This document shows positions 41,051-51,732 of a stretch of DNA of 64,000 nt, one piece after another (position 1 is the stretch's first letter; each line of letters starts with the position of its first letter). The stretch covers positions 1-64,000 of the forward strand of contig JAACJP010000042.1 in assembly GCA_013368375.1 (NCBI GenBank), given 5' to 3'. The notes under the pieces were generated by a model. It did not search any database. It had not been told where the DNA came from and was given only the letters and a program-made list of their open reading frames with translations. The position numbers were made by a program, and so were the translations under genes. This DNA comes from Tricholomella constricta (Eukaryota > Basidiomycota > Agaricomycetes > Agaricales > Lyophyllaceae).

Positions 41051-43161
41051 AGATCAAGGATGCGTGGCGAGCTGGTAATGTTGCTGTTGCTCTCTTCCTC
41101 GACGTCCAGGGTGCTTTCCCTAACACAGTGAAAGAACGTCTCCTTCATAATATGAAGGAGCGAGGCGCGCCGTCGTGCTATGTCAAGCTCACCGAGCGGA
41201 TGCTCACTGGTCGCAAGATCCGCCTGAAATTTGATGACTTCACCTCTGATCCCACAGACATCGTCAATGGCACCACCCAGGGCTGCCCACTGTCAATGCT
41301 ATTCTATGCATTCTACAATGCACCGCTAATCCTGACCGCCCCCCCCAACAGCAAGGCCGAGACATCCATCGGCTTCGTCGATGATTCCATGTACCTTGCG
41401 GTAGCCAAAACGCTCCAGGGTGCTCACAAGATTATCGCTGACATGACAGAACGCCATGGGGGAGGATTCGACTGGTCCCAGTCCCACAACTCCCCCTTCG
41501 AGCTCTCGAAACTCGCGCTTATGAACTTCCCCCGCTCCCACCAAGATCCGATTCCCCCCGACCTCACCCTCACCCGCAAGAATGAAGATGGTTCCACGAC
41601 ACTCCAGACTGTCGAGACCGCACTGACGTACAAGTACCTAGGGGTCGTCTTCGACCCCAAGCTACGATGGTCTGCGCACTACCAGAAGGTAATCGCCAGC
41701 TCCACCTGGTGGTCCTTTCAGGTGGCCCGCCTTTCAAAGATCTCCGGGGGCATGCCCCCCCACCGAATACGCCAACTGTATAACACGGTGGCCGTCCCGG
41801 CCTTCCCCTATGCAGCTGATGTTTGGTACACAGGGATACAAGACTCGCCGAACAGCAAGAAACGAACTGGCTCTGTCGCAATCACCAAGAAACTCATCCC
41901 CGTCCAGAGGAGGGCCGCGCGACTCGTCACCGACTCCCTCAGCACGACAGCCGGTGACGTCCTTGATGCCCACACTAACCTCCTTCCTGTAGACCTACTA
42001 TATCACAAGATTCTCCAGCGCGCCGCTGTCCGCCTTGCCTCCCTTCCCCCTACCCACCCCCTGCACGGCCCCGTCCGTAAGGCCGCACGACGTCATGTGA
42101 AGCGACATCGGTCGCCTCTCCATAACCTCTTCTTCATCACTGGAGTCGACCCCACCCAGATCGAAACCGTGGCGCCCACAAGGCGCCGCCCCAACTACGC
42201 CCCTTCCTTTAGTACCCATATCAAAGGTAACAAAGAGAAAGCGCTGGTGGAAGCTAACCGCATCCATCGTTTAGCGCCCACGTCGGTCCACTGCGACGGT
42301 TCGGGATACGAAGGCGGCGTTGGCGCCTCGGCGGTCCTCTTTATCAACGGCGTCGAGAAGGCATCCCTCCGATACCACCTGGGTCCTATAACGAAACACA
42401 CTGTCTACGAAGCCGAAATCGTCGGCCTAACGTTAGGCCTACATCTGCTAACCTCCACCAGTCGCCAGCTCCACTCCATCACGGCCATTGGCAGTGACAG
42501 CCAAGCCACGATCCGAGCCCTGGGCAACCAGAAGCCCCACCCCGCCCACTACTTACTTGATCACGTTCACACAGCCGCGGAGAAACTCCACGTCAAGCAG
42601 GACCGCATCGCTCGTGCAGACGACCGACGCGCCGCGATACGTAGAGGTAACCCGTGGACTGACCGTACACGTAGAGTAATTGATCTCCAGATCCACTGGA
42701 CTCCCAGCCATGTCGACTTCGGACCCAATGAGCGGGCTGACGAACTCGCGAAGATCGCTGCGACGGGCGACTCAAGCCCCGCCCCCTCCCTCCCGGTTTA
42801 CCTCCGCCACAAGCCCCTCCCGGTCAGCATCCCCGCCATCCGCCAGGCGTACCTTTCGGTCCTGCAAACACGCTGGAAACGACGCTGGAAGAAGTCCCCA
42901 CGCTACCCGGCTATCCACGCCATCGACAAATCCCTCCCGTCTAAAAAATTCCTCAAACTCGTCGCGTCTCTCGACCGCCGTCGCTCCGCCACCATCGCGC
43001 AGCTCCGCACCGGCCACTCACCCCTCAACCAACACCTCTTCCGCATCCACAGGTCGGAGTCCCCCTCCTGCCCCCACTGCCAGGGTATCACCCCCGAAAC
43101 CGTGCGTCATTCAGGCAGTACTGTCTCTTCTCTGCAAAACCCAACTGCAAATATCAGTTGA
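41051..43161 (+). pseudogene. LINE reverse transcriptase-RNase H, 5' part
   Basis: Frame open from about 41060. RT: LFLDVQGAFPNTV (41090s), NGTTQGCPLSMLFYAFYNA, and the catalytic block IGFVDDSMYL (41370s). RNase H: HCDGSGYEGGVGASAV (D), YEAEIVGLTLGL (E), IGSDSQATIRAL (D) and HWTPSHVDFGPNERADELA. The C-terminal zinc motif starts as CPHCQGITPETVRH and is cut at 43111 by the transposon; the last ~16 codons are transposon sequence. The endonuclease and early RT are missing, so it was never autonomous at this site. Confidence 0.88.
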
Positions 43162-44031
43162 AGCGTTTTGCAAAACTGACTGATAGTTGCTGTCAGCGGC
43201 ATTTTGCAAAATGTTGCAGTTGCGTTTTGCAAAACGTTGCAGTCGTCGGTTAGGCATTTACACTCGGCCCGAGCATTTTGGTATTACCGGTTGCCTGAAA
43301 AGCGGCTTGCTCGTTGATCGCTGCTGCCGCCAGCCTCGCTACCCCTTCCAATGCCGTACTGCACGATGCCAAGAGTTCTTTGATTTGTACATGTGTCCTG
43401 ATCCCCGACATCAAATTTTGAGATCAATGTAGACGACGACGGCATCCCTTTGGTCACTGTCCTCCACAATGCCAAGGACTCTCCCTTTGTTTTCCCATTG
43501 TTATTTTTGTTTTTCCAAGTTTTTATTCAAGGCTGTTTGTTTTTTGTTGCGCGCGTCCGATTTTCATCATGGCACACAAGTCCACCCATTGCACTTCAAT
43601 ATTTCCCTTTTCCTGCTAGCTACCTGCCAACAATGTCTAAGTAATTTTTGGACTTCCGCAATAGAAATTTCAGAGGGTAAGCCTCGTTCGAGAAATGTTC
43701 GCGACTGTTCACAACTGTTCGCAACCGTTCGCAACCGTTCGTAACTGCTGTTCATAACTGTTCGCGACCGTTCGCGCATTAGTTACACTTGCCATCAAGT
43801 CCACTAAAATTAGCAGAGGGTAAACTATACAATTTTTTCAATCTACGTGTAGTAATTAGGCAAATGCGCAGGGTGAATGGGTAATCTATGTAGGTGTATG
43901 AAGTTGGCGAACGCGAGGGGAATAGTATACTATGCGATTCTTCTAGGCTATGTGTACTACATTCAATTTACTATTTCTTGTGCCTGCATTGAGCGCCGTC
44001 AACGTTGTAACATGCAGGAGGAAGTCAGCGC
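43112..44031. other. Left end of KDZ element (non-coding)
   Basis: Starts CAGGCAGTACTG. TTTTGCAAAA occurs at 43166-43175, 43202-43211 and 43225-43234, candidate transposase-binding sites. An 11-bp array (CTGTTCGCAAC and variants) lies at 43690-43775. No supported gene in the rest. Confidence 0.6.
43690..43775. repeat. 11-bp GTTCGCAAC-type array
   Basis: About seven imperfect tandem units such as TGTTCGCAACC, GTTCGCGACC and GTTCACAACT. Similar units recur singly near 46528 within the same transposon. Confidence 0.75.
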
Positions 44032-46429
44032 TTACGTTTTTGATTTATTTGGTGGAGGGGGGGTGCGGTCAGCTCGTGCTGGGGCCTGGATAGCTCGACG
44101 GGGACGGGAGGCTGGCGTGCTCTCCTGGATAGCCGCAGCTTTGCGTTTCGATCCGGCTCCTACTGGTGCTGCACTGTCTTGGGCGTTCGCAGCATTCTTT
44201 GCTGCGGCAGCCTGCTTCTTCTTCTCTAGAAGCGATTTTTTTCGGGCAATGGTCTCTGCCCGCTTCCTTGCCGCGGCCGCTCGCTTTTCATCGGTGTTAG
44301 AGGCCGCCCGACTTGCTACAGGGATTGTTCCGCTCAGGAGCTCCTCCGATGTTTGGTTCGCCGACCCAAGTACCGTATAATCAAGGTAGGGATGGGGGCA
44401 TGGGGCAGCAAGGAAGCATTCGGGGCTGGTAGCACCAAGGTAGCGGCTGCAGGAGATGGCTCAGTGCTGCTTGGGATTGGCGTAGGGGCATAGGGCCGCG
44501 GGGCTGGAGCCAGCGATTGCGTTGTTAAGGAAGGGGCCGCATCGTGGACAGGCTGCGGAGTGAGGGCAGGCCCGTGGGCAGCCGCAGGAGACGGCTCGGT
44601 GCTGCTTGGGACTGGCGTAGGAGCATAGGGCCGCGGGGCCGGGGCCAGGGATTGCGTTGAGGAGGCAGCAGCGTGGAAAGGCTGCGGAGTGAGGGCAGGC
44701 CCGTGGGCGGCCGCAGGAGGCGGCTCGGTGCTGCTTGGGATTGGCGTAGGAGCATGGGGCCGCGGGGCTGGGGCCAGGGATTGCGTTGAGGAGGCAGCAG
44801 CGTGGAAAGGCTGCGGAGTGAGGGCAGGCACATGAGAAAGCGGGCCTGGAGTTGGGATCGGCATCATTGATGAAAAGATGTCGGCTGCAGGAGGATATGG
44901 GGCTGGGGGCAGCCGTAAAGGTGAGGCTGATGGTGGGCTCGGTGCATACGCAGGAGACGCGGGGTGGGGAGAGTAGGAAGGCGACGGCTGCAGCAGAGCC
45001 GGGGTATAGGCAGTAGGGGCCAAGTTTGAGGGCTGCTGGGGAAGTGGAAAGATTGATGGGCTAGCTTCGCCAAAGAAGGCAGGGTAGGCAGGGTTCCAAA
45101 GTAGTTCGAGTAGGTCGGGGCGCACAGAGGAGGCATCTGCGGGAGGAAGGTGTGGCAACGGTGTAGAGGCAGGTGGACGTTCTGATGCCTCCCCAAAAAA
45201 AGCATCGAAGCCGTGGAGAGTGCTGCTAGAGCCGTCATACTTGCTGAGATCAAAGTTGTCCTCGAGACCCTCGCTGCCCTGCTTCTCGATGGTCTCGAGG
45301 GCATCCAAGTCCAATGTAGGTGAGGGTGGTGCGGTCGATGCTGCTTTCTTTTGAGCACGGGCCATCGACGCTGCATCCAACGCGCGAGTTGCCCGAACGC
45401 CCTGCGCTGTAAACACGATTGCAACACCATAATGATGACCTGATACATGACTAGACTTACGAAAAATACCCTTGACATGGCTGAGGAAAGGATTCTCGAC
45501 CTGCTCAATATACCCAGCATGGGCCTTCTGGAACGAGTTGCCAGCGAGGGAGGTTGGACCAAAGTACTGCCTGAAATACTCGGTCAGTTTGGCCGTTGCA
45601 CATTTCAGGAGTTGTTACTTACTCGACGCTCGAGATTTCGCCATTTGCGATTGGGGTCGGGCCTGCGGCTATGAGGTGGATGACCCATCCTGTCGCCTCG
45701 GCAGCCGCCTGAAGGAAATCGTTCACGACCGACGGAAACTGCTGGATGGCGCTGTTTGGCGTCAACAACAATTGCACACTGATGACCAAAACGAATACAC
45801 ACTAGTGATAATCCTCAGGTGAGCGTTCGTCCTCGTCCTCGGAGTCAGATTCATCATCAAGAGCAGCTTTCTTGGCCTGCTTCTGCATCTCTATGTACTC
45901 TGCCACCGCTTTCTTCACTTCAGCTGTCTCCTCTTGCCATAGTCTCTGGGGAACCTCCTTGACAAGACCGAGGCGCGTGCTTCGGTCGATCAGACCAGCT
46001 TTCTGGATGGCTTCCGCGATGGCAGCCCGAGTTTTATCTCTGTACAGACGCTGGTATGCATCCACGGCTCGCGGAATGCGCACAGATCTCGATTTTTGTT
46101 TTCGCTTGAACGCATCTTCGGCTGACGCGCTGCTTTTACTTCGTTTCGGAGGCTTCGCGTTCCAGGAAAACCACCTCTTTATTTGCTGGCAGAAACAGCG
46201 TGAGTTCTTCTGTATAATTTTTGCTGTTCGACTCACTGACATCTTTGCGGCTGTTGACCGTAATGACGCGACCCTTTTTGTCCAGGAGCTCCGGCCACTT
46301 CTGGAACCAGGCCTCAGCGACTTTGTTGTGAAACCGGTCCGTTGTTGCTTTTGCCTGGGCCTCGATAAATTCAGGTATGTAATCTTTGAGCCATGAAAAC
46401 TGCTCAGAGGTTGTCCATCGCTCGGGCAT
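44032..46429 (-). pseudogene. Cargo gene A: unknown, Pro-rich, one frameshift
   Basis: Exons 46429-46241, 46185-45803, 45751-45623, 45570-45461 and 45406-44032 join in phase; about 730 residues. The N-terminus is helical and Trp-rich (WTTSEQFSWLKDYIPEF, reminiscent of SANT/trihelix folds). A Lys-rich segment and FPSVVNDFLQAAAEATGW follow, then a long Pro/Ala region with three 43-residue repeats, and a basic C-terminus (RARKR-like, KKSLLEKKKQ). Near 44380 the phase changes without an intron, so the last ~115 codons are reached only by a frameshift: mutation, or an error in the sequence. Function unknown; basic ends suggest nucleic-acid binding (inference). Confidence 0.6.
44445..44830 (-). repeat. 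129-bp coding tandem repeat in gene A
   Basis: Three units of exactly 129 bp (43 codons, core ALTPQPFHAAASSTQSLAP) keep the reading frame. High identity between units points to recent slippage or unequal exchange. Confidence 0.85.
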
Positions 46430-46808
46430 GGTGAAGAAGGTAGGCAGGCAAAGGTCATTTCAATTTGAAAAGGTTTGTGCTCTTCTGCTCAATGCTTGGC
46501 CAAAATTATGTATATTAGTGCTGCTTGATCTGTTCGCGACCGTTTGCGACTAGTGCGCTCTAGTGCGTCACATTTGTCTGCGCTAATAACATGTAAATAT
46601 TTCTGATGCCTCGCCATACAGGATCGCCCGATCTCACCACTAGCGTGCCTCAAGATCACATGTGTTGTTCTCTTGGAACCTTCAGGTACGTTATCTATGC
46701 GATGCGACGTGTGTTAAGCGACAACAGATTGATGCCTTGTCTTTGCAGCACCATAAATTGACCCCCCATTTCAACCGATAGAAAAATCCCCCTCATCCTC
46801 CTTTCACA

Positions 46809-47634
46809 ATGTCAAGGAAACCTCTCCAGCCTCGCCCCCTTTCCATTGGCGATCGTGAGCCCTCTCGCGAGTTTCGTGACTCTCTGGCGCTTTGCATCGC
46901 CTCCCTCAACACGGTGCAGGTGGCGCTGACTACAGCACAGGCTGGTTCGTCATTTTTTGCATGCGTCATGCTGCGACTCATGCAGTCTCATCTTCTTGTA
47001 GCTCTTCAATGCATCGCCCCGACCCCAACGCGTAAGTTCTGATCTCCTCATCAACGAGCCCTATTGACCTTTTCAGATTCCCCACGTGTTTCCTCGCTGG
47101 AGTACCCACTTCCAAACACAGGCACTGATGATAAAGGTACGCCACCTGGCTGATAAGCGAAATTTGCATGATTGATCGCCCCCTGTATGATATACAGGCC
47201 CTCGTGCAACAAGTACACCACCCCGTAGCCCAGATGAGACATGCTCCGGCATGTCCGACGTCCTCACCGACTGGGAATCTCCGCTGAGCCGCCCATCCTC
47301 ACCAGCAGGTACGTGAACTGTGTTCTTACTGAAACTCTCAAACTAACACATCATTTATTTTGAAAGCCTCGCACAAATGGTATGCAATCATTATCGGTCG
47401 CAATCCCGGCGTGTTCCATGGACCGTAAGTCCTCTAGTTTCATCCTTTTGCAAGTCTGCTAATCTACGACTTATAAGGGATGGAGTCGCAGCCAACGTGA
47501 GCGGTATACCTGGCGGAAACCCTGCGCGCTTCGATACGGAACAGCAGGCGCGTGAGGCCTACCAGGCGGCATTGGAGCAGGGGCTGGTTCAGCGGGTTGC
47601 TGTAGTTACGACGCGCACTGTCCTCAGGAATTAA
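46809..47634 (+). CDS. Cargo gene: RNase H1 N-terminal (hybrid-binding) domain protein
   Basis: Six exons join in phase: 46809-46944, 47002-47031, 47077-47136, 47198-47308, 47367-47424, 47478-47634; 183 residues. The C-terminal ~65 residues (HKWYAIIIGRNPGVFHGP...AANVSGIPGG...RFDTEQQAREAYQAAL) are the RNase H1 N-terminal/caulimovirus-VI domain, which binds RNA:DNA hybrids. The N-terminal part is short, Pro/Ser-rich and has a helical start. There is no catalytic RNase H domain. Exon 2 is only 30 nt. Lying inside the transposon beside the TET/JBP gene, it may bring hybrid or target nucleic acid to the element's machinery (inference). Confidence 0.75.
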
Positions 47635-47776
47635 TGGATGTAGTTTATTCTTGTTGTGTTTGGTCGTTGTAAAAGTATTCCCCGTAAGTAAGAAGTATGG
47701 AGAGTTTCTCAACGTCATTGTCCGTATGTCCAGCGTCCACTGTAGAAAAGATTCTACTGTAATTAACGTAACACGA

Positions 47777-48850
47777 CTACCCTGCTTCCCCTAATACCAG
47801 ATTGAGAGGCCCCCCACTCACGAGGCTGCTCCGAAGCTCAAGTAAGGTGACCCCACGCACAACGATCTCAACGAGCTCTGCTTGGACGCGCCACATCTCC
47901 CGAATCTTCCACATCTCGTACGGCAACTGCCCCTCAATCTGTTTCAATTGAGCAAGCAGTTTCCGACCCTCCGCCGCATGCCCCCACACATCCATAACCC
48001 ACGAATCGAGAGAGCCAGAATTCTCGGCGTCCTTGTAGGTGGTCTCCAGTGAAGTCGTCCAATTTGAGATACCACAAAAGGCGCAACTCCAGGTCTGGAC
48101 GTCTCGTTGCATTTGTCGGAGGAGTTCATATTGCATTATATTGTTGGTAGGCGCGTCATCAGTAGAGATCGCATCCTGTTCTTGCGGCGCGTCAAATTGA
48201 CCGAACGAAATATTGAGTTTCGGAGGAACGGTGGACTGCTTCACCCCAGTTTTTGATGTGCGAGCAGCTGTGTTGCCATGATCATCGAAGTCAAAGTCGT
48301 CTTCGAAGCCGAAAAAAACTGGGTGCAGCACCAGAGAATTGTTTCCCGGAACCAGCGTGAGCTTTGTAGCTCGGCGTTCAGTGTCATCCTCAGAGTCGCT
48401 TTCTGTCAAAGAACTAGCCATAAGCATGGACGATGGTAGATCAATTTCAGTTATCGTTCAAGATGACAGGGATAAATTTACCTTTCTGCTTCCTGTCTGT
48501 GAAGGCCGTTAAATATCCTGCTGCGCGTTATAAAAGATAAGAAGATGGAGCATACTGTTGTTCCTCAGCTTGACGTTTTTTGATCAGTACAACTTGCGCA
48601 AGTTCTGCCTCTTTTCTGAGGCAAGATTGAGTCTACAAAGGAATACATTCATAATTGAAGAGGCGTACCTTCGTGCTCGGATTTTTGCCATGCGTATTCT
48701 GGCTGAGTCCTGACATTTTATCTTGTTTCTATACTAATGTCTTTACTTGTTCATCCTCGTAATTATAGAGATATAGAACTGACCTTCGATAATATCTCTG
48801 CGATTTGGTTTCGTCGTTCCCTGTGCCAGTATTCTGTTCATCATCCGACA
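47777..48850 (-). CDS. Cargo gene D: unknown, five exons
   Basis: Start ATG at 48850. Short first exons (about 48850-48783, 34 nt ending near 48672, and one near 48640-48566) and a 15-nt exon near 48495 lead in phase into the main exon from about 48421 to 47777; roughly 270 residues. The N-terminus is charged (DDEQNTGTGNDETKS). A Lys/Gln-rich helix (ELAQVVLIKKRQAEEQQ) and an acidic SDSEDDTE patch follow. The middle has WSCAFCGISNW, and the C-terminus is helical and leucine-rich. No family is recognised. Convergent with the hybrid-binding gene, 143 bp apart. Confidence 0.55.
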
Positions 48851-49743
48851 TGATTTATGAGGTTGAAGTAGGAAAGACAGAGCATATGAACACACCGATC
48901 ACTGTTTTGTTGCGCTGATGCCACCTTGTTAATGGATGATTTCTCTCCATTCATATAGGCTTATCTCTGCACCTCAAGCATGGTATTCCTACATTCTGTA
49001 GATGATGAAGGTCAATTATCCAGGTTTATAGACCTCCCCGGCTCCTCTGAGTCCTTCTGGAAGCGAAATACTCGCAGTTCTCGACCATGTTCGCAACACG
49101 TTCGGCACTTCTGGCTATGTTCGGCACCTTGGATCGCCACTTGCATCAAAACTGATCAGTGGGTGGTCCCGATTTGGCCTTGTTCAGGGCTGGTCTGGTG
49201 CACCTTAACCGCTCAATGCATGGGAAAATGGCACATTTTCGATTCCTCAACGCGACCGCCACCACGAAGTAGAACTCTGAGGTAAGTCCTACTCGCTCTC
49301 TTTATGCCCCTTTCTTTCTCTATGGATTTGGGAGGCTGCACGGCGAGCCTCACCCATGGGCACACGGCAGTCGTCCAGTCTCATGAGCTCTTTTTTTGGT
49401 TTTCTCGGGGGTGCTCTAACTTTTTCGTCAGATCATTTGCAGACGCAAGCCTTAGGCACATGGCAGGCTGCCTTGTTCACGTTTTATTCTGTGTACCTTT
49501 GCATATCGCCAGACTTCCCTTTTTTTCGGTGCTCAGAACTTAACTTCGACTTGCACAGGCCTGTCAAATCCGTCATTCGCGCCCACTTTCGCCATGGAAC
49601 GAAAGGTTCGTCGTTTGGTGGTGTATCTTGTCATATGTCCTCATTTGGATCAGACTCGTTCAGGCGCTTCGTTCTCCCTGTTTTCCTCGGCACTCATCGA
49701 CATCGAAACACCGCTTTGCATCCAGCCACTTCTGCACACGGCT
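48851..49743. other. Divergent intergenic region in the KDZ element
   Basis: Lies between unknown gene D (minus) and the TET/JBP gene (plus), so it should hold both promoters. No convincing exon was found. An ATG at 49594 in phase with the TET/JBP first exon would lengthen that protein by 50 residues. Confidence 0.4.
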
Positions 49744-51324
49744 ATGGCGACTGATTTTGAGATTCTAGGTAGCAGCAACGAAGGGCACGGGGCGGGATCG
49801 GGTGCTTCGCTGCAGCAGGCATCTATGCACCGGGCTGTGCGTCCCCTGCCGAAGCGGTGTCCCTTACCTGAGCCCCCACTCCCATGCAAGCCCTCTCCGA
49901 CACTGCCCTCGACGAGCCATGTGGCTGCCAAGCAAGCTGGTGTGGAGGGCTCTCGAAACAAAGCTCGCTCGAAGGCCCGACGCAGCGCCAAGCACCACGT
50001 CCGGGCGGCGTGCCCTTTACCTGCAGCTGGTTACCGCCCGCGCCATACGCCCACACTGAGGGCTGGCCTACCTTTCTTGCGGACGGCGCTTAGTTCTTCG
50101 CGCCTTCCAGCTGCGTCTGGGCGCTGGGTGGGAAGGCGCCAGGAAGCGATTAAGGACACGCCCTGGACGCTGGAAGAGCTTGCCGCAGAGGGTCTGGAGG
50201 TATTTCCCTGGGATGGCTGGTGCGGGCAAGCTTTTTAATTTTCATATTGACGGCTGACGTGTTCAAAGCACCCCGCATGCGATAACTGACGAAGACGGCC
50301 GCGCCATCGTTATCCTCGCTGGTGCCCCTAATGATCCGGCATGGGCCGAGGTGGCCTCGGCGGCAGAGAAGACGATGACCAGCGTGCGCCTTGAGGGAGA
50401 ACGCCTTGGTTCCTTCATGCTTAATCAGACGGACCATCGCCGGGGGCGGTTTATTGCTCTAGCTACGGGGGTATCGTATGGAGGAGGGCAGACGGTATGA
50501 TTGTTGTTTCTCCAACTGCTCGAGATACGTTAGCTCATGAGGTGCCGGCTGCTAGGAACCAGGAAATCTTGCGCATTCGGAGAAAAACATTGCGCTTCTC
50601 AAGCTGCTACGGGAGGACCCACACATTCAGCGGATCGCAGGGTTTCAGTCGAGTGAGCAATCCAATCATACTGACACGTAGGTGTCAAAAAATAAACATT
50701 TCACCCATTGCAGGTGCCTTCGCTTATTACGCCCCCAAGATGTACCGGCATTACGCTTCCAACCTGGAGGACCTATACCGGCACAATGAGCAGCGTAGTA
50801 CACACCTGGACAAAAAATTCCAAATAAATTTCACGGACAGCATCTTCCCAGCCGTAACCTTCAATCTGGGCCCGGAATCCGTCTCGCTTGACCACACTGA
50901 TTCTGGAAACGTTGCCTACGGAATGTGTGCCCTCACCTCAGGCGGCGCATTTGACCCGAAGAAAGGGGGCCACTTGATTCTGTTTGACCTGGGCCTTGTG
51001 ATCGAATTTCCTCCCGGCTCCACCATTCTGATCCCTTCTAGCATCCTCCGCCATGGCAACACTCCAATTCAAGAGGGAGAGCGCCGCGTTTCAATCAGCC
51101 AGTACTGTGCTGGAGGTCTCTTTCGCTGGGTCAAGTACGGATATCAGACCGCCGCCTCACTGGAAAAGAAGAAGGGAGGTGGGGCCATGAAACGTGAGCT
51201 TGACGGTGACGATGACAAGAGAACACTCGAAGCGCTGGGTCTATTTTCCAATATCCGGGATCTCGAGATCGATCGCCGCGTAGCGTTTGGGTTGCCCCTA
51301 CCTCCTGACCACGTAGCCAACTAA
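49744..51324 (+). CDS. TET/JBP-family 2OG/Fe(II) dioxygenase
   Basis: Four exons join in phase: 49744-50219, 50269-50494, 50556-50652, 50714-51324; 469 residues. N-terminal third basic and Pro/Arg-rich. The catalytic half has the markers of fungal TET/JBP proteins: EPGNLAHS, RIAGFQSSAFAYYAPKMY, the metal pair HTD in SLDHTDSGN, the distal His in PSSILRHGN, and the 2OG-binding Arg in RRVSISQYCAGGLFRW. Enzymes of this family oxidise methylated or other modified bases in nucleic acids. All catalytic residues are intact. It is transcribed in the same direction as, and 408 bp upstream of, the transposase. Target base is unknown; loosening host methylation of the element is a reasonable inference. 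The start at 49744 is a choice; 49594 is possible. Confidence 0.85.
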
Positions 51325-51732
51325 TTATCTTCGCATAATTTCATAAACTTCTTGTAGAACGTGCTCTCATTTGTTCCTCGCCGACAGATCTGAGAAAATA
51401 TCCAAACGCCTGCAGTATGCGCTGACCTCTGGATCCCGGGGCTGGAATCAGCGTGAGAGGTCAGCTCCATAGTCATGGTACGAGCTCCTCACATTTGAGT
51501 CAAGATAGAAGGCGCTGACCATCCAATTTACGATGTGCTGGGCATATCAAAATCCACATGGGCAATATGTGCATCGGTGTGTGCAAATCTGCCTATTTCA
51601 AATGGCGTTCCTGACTAGATTTCTTGTGTTTCGCTCTCCAAGGCCCACCCCAATGCAGTATGGATGCCTCTGTCAGTACGCTTCTACAACGCTCGTGATC
51701 CTTTGGTCTGACGCTCAGTATAGCGGCCTACA

